A stretch of DNA of 64,000 bases from Pectobacterium betavasculorum (GCF_000749845.1 NZ_JQHM01000002.1:434001-498000); one strand, 5' to 3'. Shown: positions 1-10,692, counted from the stretch's first letter. Numbers and translations are program-made. Notes: a model not told the origin generated them from the letters alone.

Positions 1-228
1 TTTCAGCTCATCCTGTAACAGCCGGGACGTGTTGGTTTCCAAATAGCCCAGCTCAGGCTTCGACCATATCTGCTGGGCAACAGTCGTCATCTGATTAGAG
101 TAATTCGCGACGGCATTAACTATGGTTTCCCGATCCTTCTCAGCCAGTTCAGCGGCATAGCCCAGTGAAAGGAAGCAAGAAGATAACGCCACGGCCAACG
201 CAGGCGGTATATATCGTTTCAGTGTCAT
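1..228 (-). CDS. Secreted M20 family peptidase/amidohydrolase (5' part only)
   Basis: Only the first 76 codons lie in the window; the gene runs off the left edge. The start is an ATG with residues MTLKRYIPPALAVAL followed by a hydrophobic stretch and an Ala-rich cleavage region ending near GYAAELAEK, so a Sec signal peptide is likely. The following segment (IWSKPELGYLE, then TSRLLQDEL) is the characteristic N-terminus of AbgB/HipO-like M20 metallo-amidohydrolases, which remove amino-acid or aminobenzoyl groups from amide conjugates. The metal ligands lie outside the window, so the substrate cannot be judged. It is transcribed away from yhbQ. Confidence 0.72.
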   Translation of the reverse strand, partial: MTLKRYIPPALAVALSSCFLSLGYAAELAEKDRETIVNAVANYSNQMTTVAQQIWSKPELGYLETNTSRLLQDELK

Positions 229-398
229 ACGCTTTTCCCTATCGGTAAAAGAAATGCCCGTTGTGAGTAACGGCTATTAATATGATGCGGTACCTGTTCT
301 TTGAAATGTTAATTGTTTGAAATACAATTAGTGTGAAGTACTAATTATGTTTAGCTGTGCCGAGCCACTTTTTCAAAAAATAATCCACAGACAAAGCC

Positions 399-710
399 AT
401 GACTGAACACGCCGAACACTCTCGCTGGTATCTGTACATGCTGCGCACGGTTAATGGGGCGCTGTATACCGGTATCACGACGGATGTCAGCCGCCGCCTG
501 AATCAACATCAAGCCGGAAAAGGGGCAAAAGCACTGCGGGGGAAAGGGGAGTTGACGCTGGTGTTTCACTGTCTGGTGGGCAATCGTTCAAACGCACTCA
601 AGCTGGAATATCGTATTAAGCAGTTGAGCAAAAACCAAAAAGAAAAGCTGGTACAAGACCAGCCTCAGATGATTTGTATTGATACGCTGTCGACTAGAGA
701 AAGCGGTTAA
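399..710 (+). CDS. yhbQ: GIY-YIG nuclease-like protein YhbQ (UPF0213)
   Basis: A 103-residue single-domain protein of the GIY-YIG superfamily. The diagnostic pieces are visible: WYLYMLR near residue 11, [16 protein letters not shown] around residues 24-40, and a later [14 protein letters not shown] segment carrying the conserved Glu. E. coli YhbQ is of similar length. Family members resemble the catalytic core of UvrC and homing endonucleases, and structure-specific nuclease activity has been reported for E. coli YhbQ, but its cellular role is unclear. The gene converges with yhbS and their 3' ends overlap by 17 bases. No strong ribosome-binding site precedes the ATG. Confidence 0.9.
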   Translation: MTEHAEHSRWYLYMLRTVNGALYTGITTDVSRRLNQHQAGKGAKALRGKGELTLVFHCLVGNRSNALKLEYRIKQLSKNQKEKLVQDQPQMICIDTLSTRESG

Positions 711-1236
711 ACGGTTCGGCGTATTCAACCAGCCCGATCGCATCTTCAAATCCACTTTCGCCTTCAGGCGACTCTTCACCGACAACCTGATTGTCTGCCA
801 GTGGGTAGACCTGAAAAGTCGATTCGCTGTCCGGCCAGCGAGAATGCAACTGGTGCTCTGTAGCCGGAACGAAACCAAAGCGGGAATAGTAAGCAGGCTC
901 ACCCAGCACGACGACGGCGGTATAGCTAAATTCATTCAGCGCATCCAGCCCTTCGTAGACCAACTTCTCCCCCACGCCTTGTCGGCGCAGACTGTCGTCT
1001 ACCGCCAATGGCGCAAGCGCCACCCACTGCCGATCCTCACCTTCGATCAGCACCGGGCTGAATGCAGCATAGCCCACCACGCCACCTTCATCGTCGGTTG
1101 CCACGACGCCGAGCGTCAATAAGCCGTCTTCACGCAGTTGATGTACTAGATCCGCTTCTGCTCCCGTAGGAAAAGAACGGCGCAATAAGCTGTCGATCCC
1201 TGCCGCGTCAACCGGAATTTCCACCCGAACTAGCAT
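694..1236 (-). CDS. yhbS: GNAT family N-acetyltransferase YhbS
   Basis: A 180-residue GNAT acetyltransferase matching E. coli YhbS in position and sequence style. The acetyl-CoA binding signature is visible as [20 protein letters not shown] (about residues 72-91), with the R-R-Q-G-V-G pyrophosphate loop. A second conserved block, [17 protein letters not shown], follows. The substrate of the E. coli protein is not firmly established. The ATG overlaps the end of ubiT by 7 bases, so the two are probably translationally coupled and share the ubiT promoter. The 3' end runs 17 bases into convergent yhbQ. Confidence 0.88.
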   Translation of the reverse strand: MLVRVEIPVDAAGIDSLLRRSFPTGAEADLVHQLREDGLLTLGVVATDDEGGVVGYAAFSPVLIEGEDRQWVALAPLAVDDSLRRQGVGEKLVYEGLDALNEFSYTAVVVLGEPAYYSRFGFVPATEHQLHSRWPDSESTFQVYPLADNQVVGEESPEGESGFEDAIGLVEYAEPFNRFL

Positions 1237-1754
1237 GATACTGGCGCGTGATTCGTTGTTTGCACTACGCCCTCCTGTAAGCCGGCCTCAACAAAGTTCG
1301 CCAGTTGCAACAGGCCAATGCGCAGCGGCGCAGGCATAGCCTCCAGCTCAATAGCATCCATCAGGTTCTTCACATACAAACCTAATTCGGTGTCGCCCTC
1401 AATGCGCAGACGACGTTGGAAAAACAGCGAGTCGGGATCTTCTTTACGCGCGGCGATCAAAATCAGATCGTTTGCATCCGCACTGAAGCTGACATCCGGC
1501 ATCTCATCGTGGCTCACCACCAGCCGCCCCTCGCGCAGCGTCATAAACCACTGCAAACCGACATCACGAACCTCAATTTTCAGCCAGCGACTTTCGAGAA
1601 ATGCCAGATCGCCCTCTTCCAGCGCCTGACGGAACTGCCAGCCCAACATCTGTTCCAAAACCTGACGCTGTAGCGCAAAGGGGGTGAACTTGAGTGGCTT
1701 ACCTAATAAGCTCGGCCCCTGACGCACAATCTGCGCTCGTAGTTTTTCCAACAC
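1230..1754 (-). CDS. ubiT: O2-independent ubiquinone biosynthesis accessory factor UbiT (YhbT)
   Basis: A 174-residue SCP2-type lipid-binding protein. In E. coli UbiT works with UbiU and UbiV to make ubiquinone without oxygen. I chose a GTG start because GAGGAG lies at a normal spacing upstream on the coding strand and the resulting length (174) is exactly that of E. coli UbiT; an upstream in-frame ATG at 1823 would add 23 unrelated residues. SCP2 features include the VSFSADANDLILIAARKEDP block near residue 92 and FQRRLRIEGDTELGLYVKNL shortly after. It is divergent from ubiUV and followed by the overlapping yhbS. Confidence 0.9.
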   Translation of the reverse strand: MLEKLRAQIVRQGPSLLGKPLKFTPFALQRQVLEQMLGWQFRQALEEGDLAFLESRWLKIEVRDVGLQWFMTLREGRLVVSHDEMPDVSFSADANDLILIAARKEDPDSLFFQRRLRIEGDTELGLYVKNLMDAIELEAMPAPLRIGLLQLANFVEAGLQEGVVQTTNHAPVSC

Positions 1755-2109
1755 TGGCGTACTCCTCTTAAAGCAATCTGACTGTTCAGATAATCTGCGA
1801 ACATTTTGCCACATCCACCGCAAGCGGCAGAGGTCTATGTCAATAATTTAGTCGCTTATCCGATTATGCCCAATAGATTTTGTCCTTACGCGACGATTAG
1901 CACCATAAACTGCCTTAAATCAAAGTCCTTACCTGATGGGTTAATTAAGATTCCCAATCGTTAACAACATTCATCGACTGATAAATAATCGCTTACGACG
2001 ACCCGCAAGAGTGACTGGCAAAACGCACGTCATAAAAGTGGTCATCAGTCTGAACATCATTGATCGTACCGACCTGCTACGGCCCGAGGGGATTAATGAA
2101 GGATTGTGT

Positions 2110-3105
2110 ATGGAACTGCTTTGCCCCGCTGGTAACCTGCCAGCACTGAAAGCTGCCATCGATAATGGCGCAGATGCGGTCTATATCGGCCTGAAAGATG
2201 ACACCAACGCACGTCATTTTGCCGGGCTGAATTTTACCGATAAGAAACTACAGGAAGCACGTGAGTACGTGCACCGCCACCGACGTAAGCTGCATATCGC
2301 CATCAATACGTTTGCTCATCCGGATGGCTATCAACGCTGGCAACGCGCCGTGGATATGGCCGCACAGATCGGTGCCGATGTGTTGATCCTCGCCGATCTC
2401 GCCATGCTGGAATATGCCGCCGAGCGCTATCCCAATATTGAACGCCATGTGTCGGTTCAGGCTTCCGCAACAAACACCGAAGCGATCCGTTTCTATCATC
2501 GCCATTTCGATGTCTCACGCATCGTGCTGCCGCGTGTGCTGTCCATTCATCAGGTGAAGCAAATCGCTCGTACCAGCCCCGTACCGCTCGAAGTTTTCGC
2601 CTTCGGTAGCCTGTGCATCATGGCGGAAGGACGCTGTTATCTCTCTTCTTATCTGACCGGTGAATCACCGAATACCGTGGGTGCCTGCTCGCCTGCGCGC
2701 TTTGTACGCTGGCAGCAGACGGAAAACGGCATGGAATCGCGTCTGAACAATATCCTGATCGACCGCTATCAGGACGATGAAAACGCCGGTTATCCCACGT
2801 TGTGCAAAGGGCGTTATTTGGTCAATGGGCAGCGCTACCATGCGCTGGAAGAGCCAACCAGCCTGAACACGCTGGAGCTTCTGCCTGAACTGATGGCTGC
2901 CAATATTGCTTCCGTGAAGATAGAGGGTCGCCAGCGTAGCCCAGCCTACGTTAGCCAGATTACACAAGTGTGGCGACAGGCAATCGATCGCTGCCGTGCC
3001 AATCCTGAGACATTCATACCCACTCAGGCTTGGATGGATGCATTAGGCGCAGTGGCAGAAGGCACACAGACCACGCTTGGCGCGTATCATCGTAAATGGC
3101 AGTAG
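2110..3105 (+). CDS. ubiU: O2-independent ubiquinone hydroxylation protein UbiU (U32 peptidase family)
   Basis: A 331-residue U32-family protein, the same length as E. coli UbiU. UbiU forms a heterodimer with UbiV that binds two 4Fe-4S clusters and supports O2-independent hydroxylation steps in ubiquinone synthesis. The four cluster cysteines of the E. coli protein are all present at the same positions: C169, C176, C193 and C232. The ATG at 2110 is preceded by AAGGA; an earlier in-frame alternative start would add 33 residues with no family match. It is followed by ubiV after 11 bases, clearly one operon. The neighbouring ubiT is divergent, so all three share a control region. Confidence 0.95.
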   Translation: MELLCPAGNLPALKAAIDNGADAVYIGLKDDTNARHFAGLNFTDKKLQEAREYVHRHRRKLHIAINTFAHPDGYQRWQRAVDMAAQIGADVLILADLAMLEYAAERYPNIERHVSVQASATNTEAIRFYHRHFDVSRIVLPRVLSIHQVKQIARTSPVPLEVFAFGSLCIMAEGRCYLSSYLTGESPNTVGACSPARFVRWQQTENGMESRLNNILIDRYQDDENAGYPTLCKGRYLVNGQRYHALEEPTSLNTLELLPELMAANIASVKIEGRQRSPAYVSQITQVWRQAIDRCRANPETFIPTQAWMDALGAVAEGTQTTLGAYHRKWQ

Positions 3106-3116
3106 CAGGAGAACAT

Positions 3117-3995
3117 ATGAAATACGCACTAGGCAATATCCTCTACTATTGGCCGAAAGCAGACGTCGAGGCGTTTTATCAGGCTGCGGTGAACAGCAGC
3201 GCCGATATCGTTTATCTCGGCGAAACAGTGTGCAGCAAACGCCGACTGATGAAGGTGGCAGACTGGTTCAACGTTGCTCGTGAGGTCGCCAACAGCGGTA
3301 AACAGGTGGTGATTTCTACGCTAGCGCTCTTACAAGCGCCGTCTGAGCTTACCGAGCTAAAACGCTATGTGGAGAACGGCGAGTTCTTGCTGGAAGCGAA
3401 CGATCTGGGCGCAGTTAACATCGCCGCCGAACGCAATCTGCCGTTTGTCGCCGGACATGCGCTCAACTGCTACAACGCATACACCCTACGTGTGCTGCAC
3501 AAACAAGGCATGGTGCGCTGGTGCATGCCGGTCGAGCTCTCTCGTGACTGGTTACAAAACCTGCTGAACCAATGTGAAGAGCTCGGCTTTCGCCATCAGT
3601 TTGAAGTGGAAGTGCTCAGCTATGGCCATTTGCCATTAGCCTATTCCGCCCGCTGCTTTACCGCTCGTTCAGAAGATCGGCCAAAAGATGAATGTGAAAC
3701 CTGCTGCCTCAGCTATCCACAAGGCAGAAAAATGCTGTCGCAGGAGAATCAGCAGGTCTTCGTCCTCAATGGTATCCAGACGCAAAGTGGCTATTGCTAC
3801 AACCTCGGCAACGAGCTGACGTCAATGCAGGATTTGGTCGATATTGTCCGCCTGTCTCCAAACGACATCACCACTCCAACCATGCTGGATACATTCCGCG
3901 CCAACGAGCAAGGCAATATGCCATTAACGCTGGAAAATAAGGCCGACTGTAACGGCTACTGGCGTCGCGTTGCTGGCCTTGAACTCGTTCAATAA
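3117..3995 (+). CDS. ubiV: O2-independent ubiquinone hydroxylation protein UbiV (U32 peptidase family)
   Basis: A 292-residue partner of UbiU, the same length as E. coli UbiV. The 4Fe-4S ligands known from E. coli are conserved in place: C39, C180, C193 and C197, the last two in the DECETCC motif. The ATG at 3117 is chosen because AGGAGAAC sits just upstream and the N-terminus MKYALG matches the family; a start seven codons earlier is possible but unsupported. The gene lies 11 bases after ubiU, so co-transcription and heterodimer formation are expected. In E. coli these genes respond to anaerobiosis through FNR; I could not identify a convincing FNR box here. Confidence 0.95.
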   Translation: MKYALGNILYYWPKADVEAFYQAAVNSSADIVYLGETVCSKRRLMKVADWFNVAREVANSGKQVVISTLALLQAPSELTELKRYVENGEFLLEANDLGAVNIAAERNLPFVAGHALNCYNAYTLRVLHKQGMVRWCMPVELSRDWLQNLLNQCEELGFRHQFEVEVLSYGHLPLAYSARCFTARSEDRPKDECETCCLSYPQGRKMLSQENQQVFVLNGIQTQSGYCYNLGNELTSMQDLVDIVRLSPNDITTPTMLDTFRANEQGNMPLTLENKADCNGYWRRVAGLELVQ

Positions 3996-4161
3996 CTCAC
4001 ATCCTGTCAGGGCGGCCAGCCGCCCTTCCCTTTCTAAACGCATCTTTTGAATTACGCAGTGCTGCGACATTCCATCATACTGTTCTGACTTTCATCATTG
4101 ACTGACGGCATTAGCATCTACCGACAAGGTAGAGTCAGTGAACAACAAAGTGAGCCATATT

Positions 4162-5169
4162 ATGTCCACACCTTCTCAATCCGCTGTGTTTTCCGTCCTC
4201 GATCTTGCACCGATTCCGCAAGGCGCGACAGCACGTGACGCTTTCCATCGCTCGCTGGAGCTGGCGCAACATACAGAAAAATGGGGCTATCACCGCTATT
4301 GGCTGGCGGAACACCACAGCATGACCGGTATCGCCAGCGCAGCAACATCGGTGCTTCTCGGTTATCTTGCCTCCGGTACGCAGCGTATCCGTCTTGGCTC
4401 TGGCGGAGTGATGTTGCCAAATCACTCACCGCTCGTCATCGCCGAGCAGTTCGGTACGCTGGAATCACTCTATCCCGGCCGTATCGATCTGGGATTAGGC
4501 CGTGCTCCCGGCACCGATCAACGCACCATGATGGCGCTGCGCCGCCACCTTAATGCCGACATTGACGATTTCCCACGCGATGTGCAGGAACTGCAACGCT
4601 ACTTCGCCGATGCACAACCGGGTCAAGCAGTACAGGCCGTCCCAGGACAAGGCTTACACGTACCGATCTGGCTACTCGGTTCGAGCCTGTACAGTGCGCA
4701 GTTGGCAGCGAGACTGGGTTTACCTTTCGCCTTTGCTGCCCACTTTGCACCCGATATGTTGCTGGAGGCATTCCGCCTCTACCGTGAGAATTTTGTCCCT
4801 TCTGCCACCCACACCAAACCTTACGCGATGGTTTGCGTCAATGTCGTTGCAGCCGATAGCGATCGGGATGCGCGCTTCCTCTTCACTTCGATGCAGCAAC
4901 AGTTCATCAACCTGCGCCGTGGCACACCGGGCCCGCTGCCCGCGCCAGTAGAAAATATCGACACAGTAGGGTCACCTGCTGAACAGTTTGGCACGGAGCA
5001 AGCACTGCGGCTGTCGATTGTCGGCGATCGCACGAAAGTCCGTCATGGGTTGCAGAGTCTTTTACGTGAAACACAGGCGGATGAAGTGATGATCAATGGC
5101 CAGATCTTTGACCATCAGGCACGTTTACAATCTTTTGAAATCGCGATGGATGTACGGCAGACGCTGTGA
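4162..5169 (+). CDS. yhbW: Luciferase-like flavin monooxygenase family protein YhbW
   Basis: A 335-residue bacterial-luciferase-like (TIM-barrel, flavin-dependent) protein, the same length as E. coli YhbW. Visible family blocks are [12 protein letters not shown] at the N-terminus, [19 protein letters not shown] near residues 38-56, [20 protein letters not shown] around 75-95, and [13 protein letters not shown] near 106. The substrate is unknown. Two starts are possible: ATG at 4162, favoured by family length, or GTG at 4138, which has AAGGTAGAG upstream and would add eight residues. It follows ubiUV on the same strand after a gap of about 170 bases and ends at a strong terminator shared with deaD. 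Confidence 0.9.
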   Translation: MSTPSQSAVFSVLDLAPIPQGATARDAFHRSLELAQHTEKWGYHRYWLAEHHSMTGIASAATSVLLGYLASGTQRIRLGSGGVMLPNHSPLVIAEQFGTLESLYPGRIDLGLGRAPGTDQRTMMALRRHLNADIDDFPRDVQELQRYFADAQPGQAVQAVPGQGLHVPIWLLGSSLYSAQLAARLGLPFAFAAHFAPDMLLEAFRLYRENFVPSATHTKPYAMVCVNVVAADSDRDARFLFTSMQQQFINLRRGTPGPLPAPVENIDTVGSPAEQFGTEQALRLSIVGDRTKVRHGLQSLLRETQADEVMINGQIFDHQARLQSFEIAMDVRQTL

Positions 5170-5194
5170 CATGAATAGATAGATTTATTGCAGT

Positions 5195-5225
5195 AAAAAA
5201 AACGACCCGTGAACGGGTCGTTTTG
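5195..5225. terminator. Bidirectional Rho-independent terminator between yhbW and deaD
   Basis: A perfect stem (ACGACCCGT / ACGGGTCGT) with a 2-base spacer is flanked by an A-run on the left and a T-run on the right. It can stop transcription of both convergent genes. Confidence 0.85.
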
Positions 5226-5279
5226 CATTGCAGCTTATTTCGTTGAAACAGTCCGCATTAAAACAAACTGTATTGAAGC

Positions 5280-7169
5280 TTACGCGTCAGCAGGACGACG
5301 ACGTGGAGCGCGTGGGGCAGCATCACGGTTGAAAGAACGTTCACGACGCTCACCGCCGTTAGCGTTACCTTCACGGCGTTCACCGCCGCCGAAAGAGCGA
5401 CGTGGCGCTGCGCCATCACGACGTTCGCCACCAGGACGGCCACCGCCACGACGTTCTGGCTGTGCGACTGCATCGCCCAGCAATTGCATATTCATTGGTT
5501 TGTTCAGAATACGCGTGCGGGTGAAATGTGATAGCAGATCGCCCGGCATACCTTTCGGCAGTTCGATCGTTGAGTGAGATCCGAACAGTTTGATGTTACC
5601 GATGTAACGGCTGCTGATATCCCCTTCGTTAGCGATAGCACCAACAATGTGACGAACTTCAACGCCATCATCACGACCCACTTCGATACGATACAGTTCC
5701 ATCTCGCCCGCATCACGACGCTCACGGCGTTGCGGACGGTCACCGTCACGGCTTTCGCGAGAATCACGCGGATCGCGGCGACGATCGCCACGTGAATCAC
5801 CACGAGACTCATCGCGATCGCGGAATTCACGGCGAGGACGGAATACCGGATCTGGCGGCAGAATCAGAGGACGTTCGCCCTGTGCCATTTTCAGCAGTGC
5901 GGCAGCCAGCGTTTCAACATCCAGCTCTTCCTGCGGTTGCAGTTTCGTCAGCAGCGCACGGTACATATCCAGATCGCTACTTTCCAGCTGTTGCTGTACT
6001 TTAGCGGCAAATTTAGCCAAACGGCGTTGACCCAGCAGTTCTGCGTTTGGCAATTCCACTTCAGGAATCGTCAGCTTCATTGTGCGTTCTACGTTGCGCA
6101 GCAGGCGGCGCTCGCGGTTTTCTACAAACAGCAGTGCGCGGCCAGCACGGCCAGCACGGCCGGTACGACCAATACGGTGGACGTAAGACTCGGCATCCAT
6201 TGGGATATCGTAGTTTACTACCAGGCTGATACGCTCAACGTCCAGACCACGCGCAGCCACGTCGGTCGCAATCAGGATATCCAGACGGCCGTCTTTCAGA
6301 CGCTCCAGCGTTTGTTCACGCAGCGCCTGGTTCATGTCGCCGTTCAGCGCAGCACTGTTATAACCGCTACGTTCCAACGCTTCGGCCACTTCGAGCGTAG
6401 CGTTCTTGGTACGAACGAAAATAATCGCCGCATCAAAATCTTCCGCTTCCAGGAAACGTACCAACGCTTCATTTTTACGCATACCCTGCACCGTCCAGTA
6501 GCTCTGGCTGATGTCTGGGCGCGTAGTCACGCTTGATTGGATGCGAACTTCCTGTGGATCTTTCATGAAACGACGCGTAATACGGCGAATCGCTTCCGGC
6601 ATGGTTGCAGAGAACAGCGCAGTCTGATGCGCAGCAGGGATCTGAGCCATGATGTTTTCAACATCTTCGATGAAGCCCATACGCAGCATTTCATCAGCTT
6701 CATCCAGTACCAGACCACTCAGGTTGGACAGATCCAGCGTGCCGCGTTTCAGGTGGTCAAGCAGACGACCAGGAGTACCCACAACAATCTGTGCTCCACC
6801 ACGCAAAGCGCGCAGTTGAACGTCATAACGCTGGCCGCCGTACAAGGCAACGACGTTCACGCCGTGCATATGTTTGGAGAAATCATTGCAGGCTTCAGCA
6901 ACCTGAACAGCCAGCTCACGGGTTGGAGCCAACACCAGCATCTGTGGTGCTTTTAACTCAGGTTTTAAATTATTGAGTAATGGCAGAGCAAAAGCCGCAG
7001 TTTTACCACTGCCAGTCTGTGCCATACCCAGCACATCACGACCGTTCAGCAGGTGAGGAATACATTCAGCCTGAATCGGCGATGGTTTTTCATAGCCCAG
7101 ATCGGTCAGGGCATTAATAATAGGAGCAGACAGCCCCAAATCGGAAAAAGAAGTAAGTAAATCAGTCAT
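5280..7169 (-). CDS. deaD: DEAD-box ATP-dependent RNA helicase DeaD/CsdA
   Basis: A 629-residue cold-shock RNA helicase, the same length as the E. coli protein. It unwinds rRNA and mRNA structure during ribosome assembly and mRNA decay at low temperature. Motifs in order: Q motif [11 protein letters not shown] (about 28-38), Walker A AQTGSGKT (50-57), [24 protein letters not shown], and motif [14 protein letters not shown] CsdA-type RNA-binding domain ([17 protein letters not shown]) and a basic Arg/Gly-rich tail with repeated GGERR units follow. I chose the inner ATG (MTDLLTSF) because it gives the family length; it overlaps yrbN by 8 bases, suggesting coupled translation. It lies downstream of nlpI. 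Confidence 0.97.
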   Translation of the reverse strand: MTDLLTSFSDLGLSAPIINALTDLGYEKPSPIQAECIPHLLNGRDVLGMAQTGSGKTAAFALPLLNNLKPELKAPQMLVLAPTRELAVQVAEACNDFSKHMHGVNVVALYGGQRYDVQLRALRGGAQIVVGTPGRLLDHLKRGTLDLSNLSGLVLDEADEMLRMGFIEDVENIMAQIPAAHQTALFSATMPEAIRRITRRFMKDPQEVRIQSSVTTRPDISQSYWTVQGMRKNEALVRFLEAEDFDAAIIFVRTKNATLEVAEALERSGYNSAALNGDMNQALREQTLERLKDGRLDILIATDVAARGLDVERISLVVNYDIPMDAESYVHRIGRTGRAGRAGRALLFVENRERRLLRNVERTMKLTIPEVELPNAELLGQRRLAKFAAKVQQQLESSDLDMYRALLTKLQPQEELDVETLAAALLKMAQGERPLILPPDPVFRPRREFRDRDESRGDSRGDRRRDPRDSRESRDGDRPQRRERRDAGEMELYRIEVGRDDGVEVRHIVGAIANEGDISSRYIGNIKLFGSHSTIELPKGMPGDLLSHFTRTRILNKPMNMQLLGDAVAQPERRGGGRPGGERRDGAAPRRSFGGGERREGNANGGERRERSFNRDAAPRAPRRRPADA

Positions 7170-7239
7170 GTACACGTGCCTCATTAAACATGGCGGCCAG
7201 TCTACATAACTCGTCGTGAAAATTTTCAGTCATTTTCAT
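7162..7239 (-). CDS. yrbN: Small ORF YrbN (25 residues) overlapping the deaD start
   Basis: A 25-codon frame between nlpI and deaD, read as [20 protein letters not shown] then ARVHD. It matches my recollection of the E. coli small protein YrbN, which occupies the same nlpI-yrbN-deaD position. Its stop codon lies inside the first codons of deaD (8-base overlap), so a likely role is translational coupling or leader-type control of deaD. Two ATGs, at codons 1 and 3, could serve as starts, and no strong Shine-Dalgarno is visible. The function of the peptide is unknown. Confidence 0.75.
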   Translation of the reverse strand: MKMTENFHDELCRLAAMFNEARVHD

Positions 7240-7280
7240 TGAAAAGTGTGAACCGGCTCAAATTGGATTAAAAAGCGAAC

Positions 7281-7310
7281 AAAAAAGCCCTCACCCGTGA
7301 AGGTGATAAC
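7281..7310 (-). terminator. Probable terminator downstream of nlpI
   Basis: On the minus strand a TCACC/GGTGA stem with a six-base loop is followed by GGGC and six T. It is short but well placed after nlpI and before the deaD leader. Partial readthrough into yrbN-deaD is plausible. Confidence 0.5.
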
Positions 7311-7343
7311 CGAAGTTTTTCAGGCTGATTAAGTGTTCGTCAG

Positions 7344-8228
7344 CTATTGCTGGTCCGATCCTGATAGGTCGTCTTGCTCTTGGCCTAATAGCGCCAATTC
7401 CAACAATGCATAGCGGTGCTCAACAAAGTTATGGACGTTGTTGGCAACCGTCAGCTTGAACAGCGCCAAAGCGGTGTTCTTGTCCCCCAGACTTAGGTAG
7501 TGCTTACCTAAATAGAAGTCAGTTTCACTGAGATGCTCAGCGAGCGAAGTGTTATCCGTAGCTTCTTCCTGTAAACGTTGCATCAGTGTTTTTTCACTGA
7601 TACTACCCAGGTAGAATTCGACAATATTCCATCCCCAAGGCCCTCTCTTCGCGTCGTCATAGCGTTTCTTCAACGCAATTTTGGCCGTCTCTGGATTGAT
7701 TTCTCGCTCCACAAGATACAGCCATAACGAACGGAAAGGATCATTCGGATCGTCTCGATAAAACGCCAGCAGATCATCCTGCGCTAACAGATAGCGACCG
7801 CCATAATACAAAGCGATGCCACGGTTTAAACGCGCATAATTGTAAGTTGGATCAAGTTCTAGTACAGAATCAAACGCTTCATAGGCAGCATCAAAATTTC
7901 CTGCCTGCGTTAAATAGATACCCAAATAGTTAAAAACTTCTGGAATATCAGGGCGGATAGTCAGCGCTTGTGAAAAATCATTCCGCGCCAATGCCCGTAA
8001 CCCGAGACTATCATACAGCACTCCGCGCTCATATAATAGCTGTGCTCGCTCATCATCGGTTAATGCCCGGCTTGCAAGGATTTGTTCCATGCGTGCCAGA
8101 ATCACTTCCTGCTGTAAAGTCGGCTGTAACGGAATCGCCAATACTGCGTCTTTACGCCAATCCGTGTTGCTGCATCCTGCCAGCATGAGTGCTGTTGCAA
8201 CATAACACCAGCGCAAGAAAGGCTTCAT
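7344..8228 (-). CDS. nlpI: Lipoprotein NlpI (TPR adaptor of peptidoglycan hydrolases)
   Basis: A 294-residue outer-membrane lipoprotein, the same length as E. coli NlpI. The signal peptide ends in the lipobox LAGC with lipidated Cys19. The mature part contains tetratricopeptide repeats, the clearest being the segments starting [20 protein letters not shown] and [20 protein letters not shown]. In E. coli NlpI forms a dimeric scaffold that directs the protease Prc to MepS and organises peptidoglycan hydrolases. It sits downstream of pnp and upstream of deaD, the conserved enterobacterial order. Confidence 0.96.
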   Translation of the reverse strand: MKPFLRWCYVATALMLAGCSNTDWRKDAVLAIPLQPTLQQEVILARMEQILASRALTDDERAQLLYERGVLYDSLGLRALARNDFSQALTIRPDIPEVFNYLGIYLTQAGNFDAAYEAFDSVLELDPTYNYARLNRGIALYYGGRYLLAQDDLLAFYRDDPNDPFRSLWLYLVEREINPETAKIALKKRYDDAKRGPWGWNIVEFYLGSISEKTLMQRLQEEATDNTSLAEHLSETDFYLGKHYLSLGDKNTALALFKLTVANNVHNFVEHRYALLELALLGQEQDDLSGSDQQ

Positions 8229-8314
8229 TTCCCACTCCCGAAGACAAACATTGGATGAACATCCTGTCCCGGACCGCTCAACGCAAGGACATCCATACCC
8301 TTACGATACACACA

Positions 8315-8341
8315 GCACCTTGCCATACTCAGGCAAGGTGC
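8315..8341. other. Perfect 10-bp hairpin between pnp and nlpI
   Basis: GCACCTTGCC and its exact complement GGCAAGGTGC are separated by 7 bases in the pnp-nlpI spacer. No T-run follows on the minus strand, so it looks more like an mRNA-stabilising or processing hairpin at the pnp 3' end than a classical terminator. Confidence 0.6.
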
Positions 8342-8365
8342 CATAAGACCGTTTTCTAACAGTCC

Positions 8366-10486
8366 TTATTCCTCAGAAGACGGGGCCGCCGCTTCCTGAG
8401 TTTGCGCAGTTGCTTCTTTGATGCTTAAGCGCACGCGACCCTGGCGATCAACTTCCAGAACCTTGACTGGCACTTCCTGACCCATTTGCAGATAGTCAGT
8501 CACTTTCTCTACGCGCTTGTCGGCGATCTGAGAAATATGTACCAGGCCTTCTTTGCCGCCGCCAATAGCGACGAAAGCACCAAAATCAACGATACGAGTA
8601 ACTTTACCCTGATACACGCGGCCGACTTCGATTTCGGCAGTGATCTCTTCAATACGACGAATCGCGTGTTTCGCTTTTTCACCGTCAGTTGAAGCGATCT
8701 TCACGGTACCATCGTCTTCGATTTCAATGGTCGTGCCTGTCTCTTCAGTCAGCGCACGGATCACTGAACCACCTTTACCGATCACATCTTTGATCTTATC
8801 GGTACTGATTTTGATGGTGTGAATACGCGGTGCGAACTCAGAGATGTCGCCACGTGGCGTGCTGATTGCTTGTTCCATCACACCCAGAATATGCAAGCGC
8901 GCACCTTTGGCTTGATTCAAGGCAACCTGCATGATCTCACGGGTAATCCCTTCGATCTTGATATCCATTTGCAGCGCGGTAATACCTTCACGGCTACCAG
9001 CAACTTTGAAGTCCATATCGCCCAGGTGGTCTTCGTCACCCAGAATGTCGGACAGTACAACAAAGTTGTCGCCTTCTTTCACCAGACCCATCGCGATACC
9101 CGCAACGGCTGATTTGATTGGCACACCTGCATCCATCAGTGCCAGAGAAGCACCGCAGACAGACGCCATGGAAGAAGAGCCGTTGGATTCCGTGATTTCA
9201 GATACCACACGCACGGTGTACGGGAATTCGTTCGCCTTCGGCATCACAGCAAGCACGCCGCGCTTAGCCAGACGACCGTGACCAATTTCACGACGTTTAG
9301 GCGAGCCAACCATACCGGTTTCACCGACAGAGTACGGAGGGAAGTTATAGTGGAGCAGGAAGCGATCGGTACGTTCACCGGTCAGTTCGTCAATATTCTG
9401 CGCATCACGCTCAGTCCCCAGCGTTGCCGTAACCAGCGCCTGCGTTTCACCACGGGTGAACAGGGCAGAACCGTGGGTACGCGGCAGTACGCCAGTACGA
9501 ACATCCAGACCACGAATCATGTCTTTTTCACGGCCATCGATACGCGGTTCGCCAGCCAGCACGCGGCTACGCACGACGTTTTTCTCGACGTTACCCAGGA
9601 TTTCCTGAATCTCACCCGCATTCAGCGTTTCGTCTTCGGCTTGCAGCGCAGCAACAACGTCAGCTTTAATGACGTCAACTTGTGCGTAACGCTCTTGTTT
9701 TTCGGTGATGCGGTAAGCGTCACCCAAACGAGCTTCAGACAGAGCCTGTACACGTTGCTCTAAAGAAACATTAACTTCTGGCGCATGCCATTCCCACTTC
9801 GGTTTGCCCGCTTCAGCAACCAGAGAATTAATGTTTTCGATAACAATTTGCTGCTGGTCGTGACCAAATACGACGGCGCCCAACATTTGGTCTTCACTCA
9901 GCAGGTCGGCTTCGGATTCCACCATCAGAACCGCGCCTTCTGTACCTGCAACCACCAGATCCAGACGGCTTTCTTTCAGCTCATCCATTGTTGGGTTCAG
10001 GACATATTGATCGTTCAGGTAACCGACGCGTGCAACACCGATAGGGCCGTTGAACGGAATACCAGACAGGCTCAGCGCCGCAGAGGCACCAATCATGGCA
10101 ACGATGTCAGGGCTAACCTGTGGGTTAACAGAAACGACGGTCGCAATCACCTGAACTTCATTCAGGAAACCTTCTGGGAACAGAGGGCGGATCGGGCGGT
10201 CAATCAGACGAGAGGTCAGCGTTTCACCTTCACTTGGACGGCCTTCACGACGGAAGAAACCACCAGGGAAACGCCCAGCAGCGTAAGTACGCTCCTGATA
10301 GTTAACCGTTAATGGGAAGAAACTTTGACCAGGTTTAGCACTTTTAGCGCCGACAACGGTAACAAATACCGCAGTGTCATCCATGCTTACCATCACAGCG
10401 GCGGTAGCCTGGCGTGCCATCATACCGGTCTCTAATGTGACGGTATGCTGACCATATTGAAACTTACGAACGATCGGATTCAGCAA
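8366..10486 (-). CDS. pnp: Polynucleotide phosphorylase (PNPase)
   Basis: A 706-residue 3'-5' phosphorolytic exoribonuclease, close to the E. coli length of 711. Two RNase PH-like domains are visible, the first beginning [16 protein letters not shown] and the second with [20 protein letters not shown]. They are followed by a KH domain ([20 protein letters not shown]) and an S1 domain ([20 protein letters not shown]). The C-terminal tail that binds RNase E ends in acidic residues. Each PNPase trimer works in the RNA degradosome. The gene follows rpsO on the minus strand and is preceded by a long leader with a hairpin suited to RNase III-dependent autocontrol. Confidence 0.98.
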   Translation of the reverse strand: MLNPIVRKFQYGQHTVTLETGMMARQATAAVMVSMDDTAVFVTVVGAKSAKPGQSFFPLTVNYQERTYAAGRFPGGFFRREGRPSEGETLTSRLIDRPIRPLFPEGFLNEVQVIATVVSVNPQVSPDIVAMIGASAALSLSGIPFNGPIGVARVGYLNDQYVLNPTMDELKESRLDLVVAGTEGAVLMVESEADLLSEDQMLGAVVFGHDQQQIVIENINSLVAEAGKPKWEWHAPEVNVSLEQRVQALSEARLGDAYRITEKQERYAQVDVIKADVVAALQAEDETLNAGEIQEILGNVEKNVVRSRVLAGEPRIDGREKDMIRGLDVRTGVLPRTHGSALFTRGETQALVTATLGTERDAQNIDELTGERTDRFLLHYNFPPYSVGETGMVGSPKRREIGHGRLAKRGVLAVMPKANEFPYTVRVVSEITESNGSSSMASVCGASLALMDAGVPIKSAVAGIAMGLVKEGDNFVVLSDILGDEDHLGDMDFKVAGSREGITALQMDIKIEGITREIMQVALNQAKGARLHILGVMEQAISTPRGDISEFAPRIHTIKISTDKIKDVIGKGGSVIRALTEETGTTIEIEDDGTVKIASTDGEKAKHAIRRIEEITAEIEVGRVYQGKVTRIVDFGAFVAIGGGKEGLVHISQIADKRVEKVTDYLQMGQEVPVKVLEVDRQGRVRLSIKEATAQTQEAAAPSSEE

Positions 10487-10564
10487 AATAATATCCTTGG
10501 CTGGGGCGCGTTACACGTATTCAAATAAACGCGCCAGTGAACTCCCGACCTTTGCACTACATCC

Positions 10565-10622
10565 TCACGACTAATGACAACCCTTACCTTGCTTATGCAG
10601 ATAAAGCCTCTCATTAGCCGCG
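10565..10622 (-). promoter_or_regulatory. pnp leader stem-loop, candidate RNase III autoregulation site
   Basis: In the 249-base rpsO-pnp spacer, CTAATGA (10571-10577) pairs with TCATTAG (10611-10617) around a second, smaller inner hairpin (GCTT..AAGC type). In E. coli the pnp leader forms a long stem cut by RNase III, after which PNPase represses its own mRNA. Position and shape fit; the site itself is inferred. Confidence 0.5.
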
Positions 10623-10692
10623 CGAACCTCTGTAATGAAAGATCATATTTAACAACAATACACTACTCTGTTTTGCTAATGCTTCCTAGAAG

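Noticed and set aside
1824-2109. FNR box in the ubiT-ubiU divergent region
   Set aside because: Half-site matches such as AAATCAA near 1918 exist, but no pair fits TTGAT-N4-ATCAA well enough to call.
8819-10312. Series of open frames on the plus strand opposite pnp
   Set aside because: They mirror the pnp reading frame and have no ribosome sites or recognisable domains.
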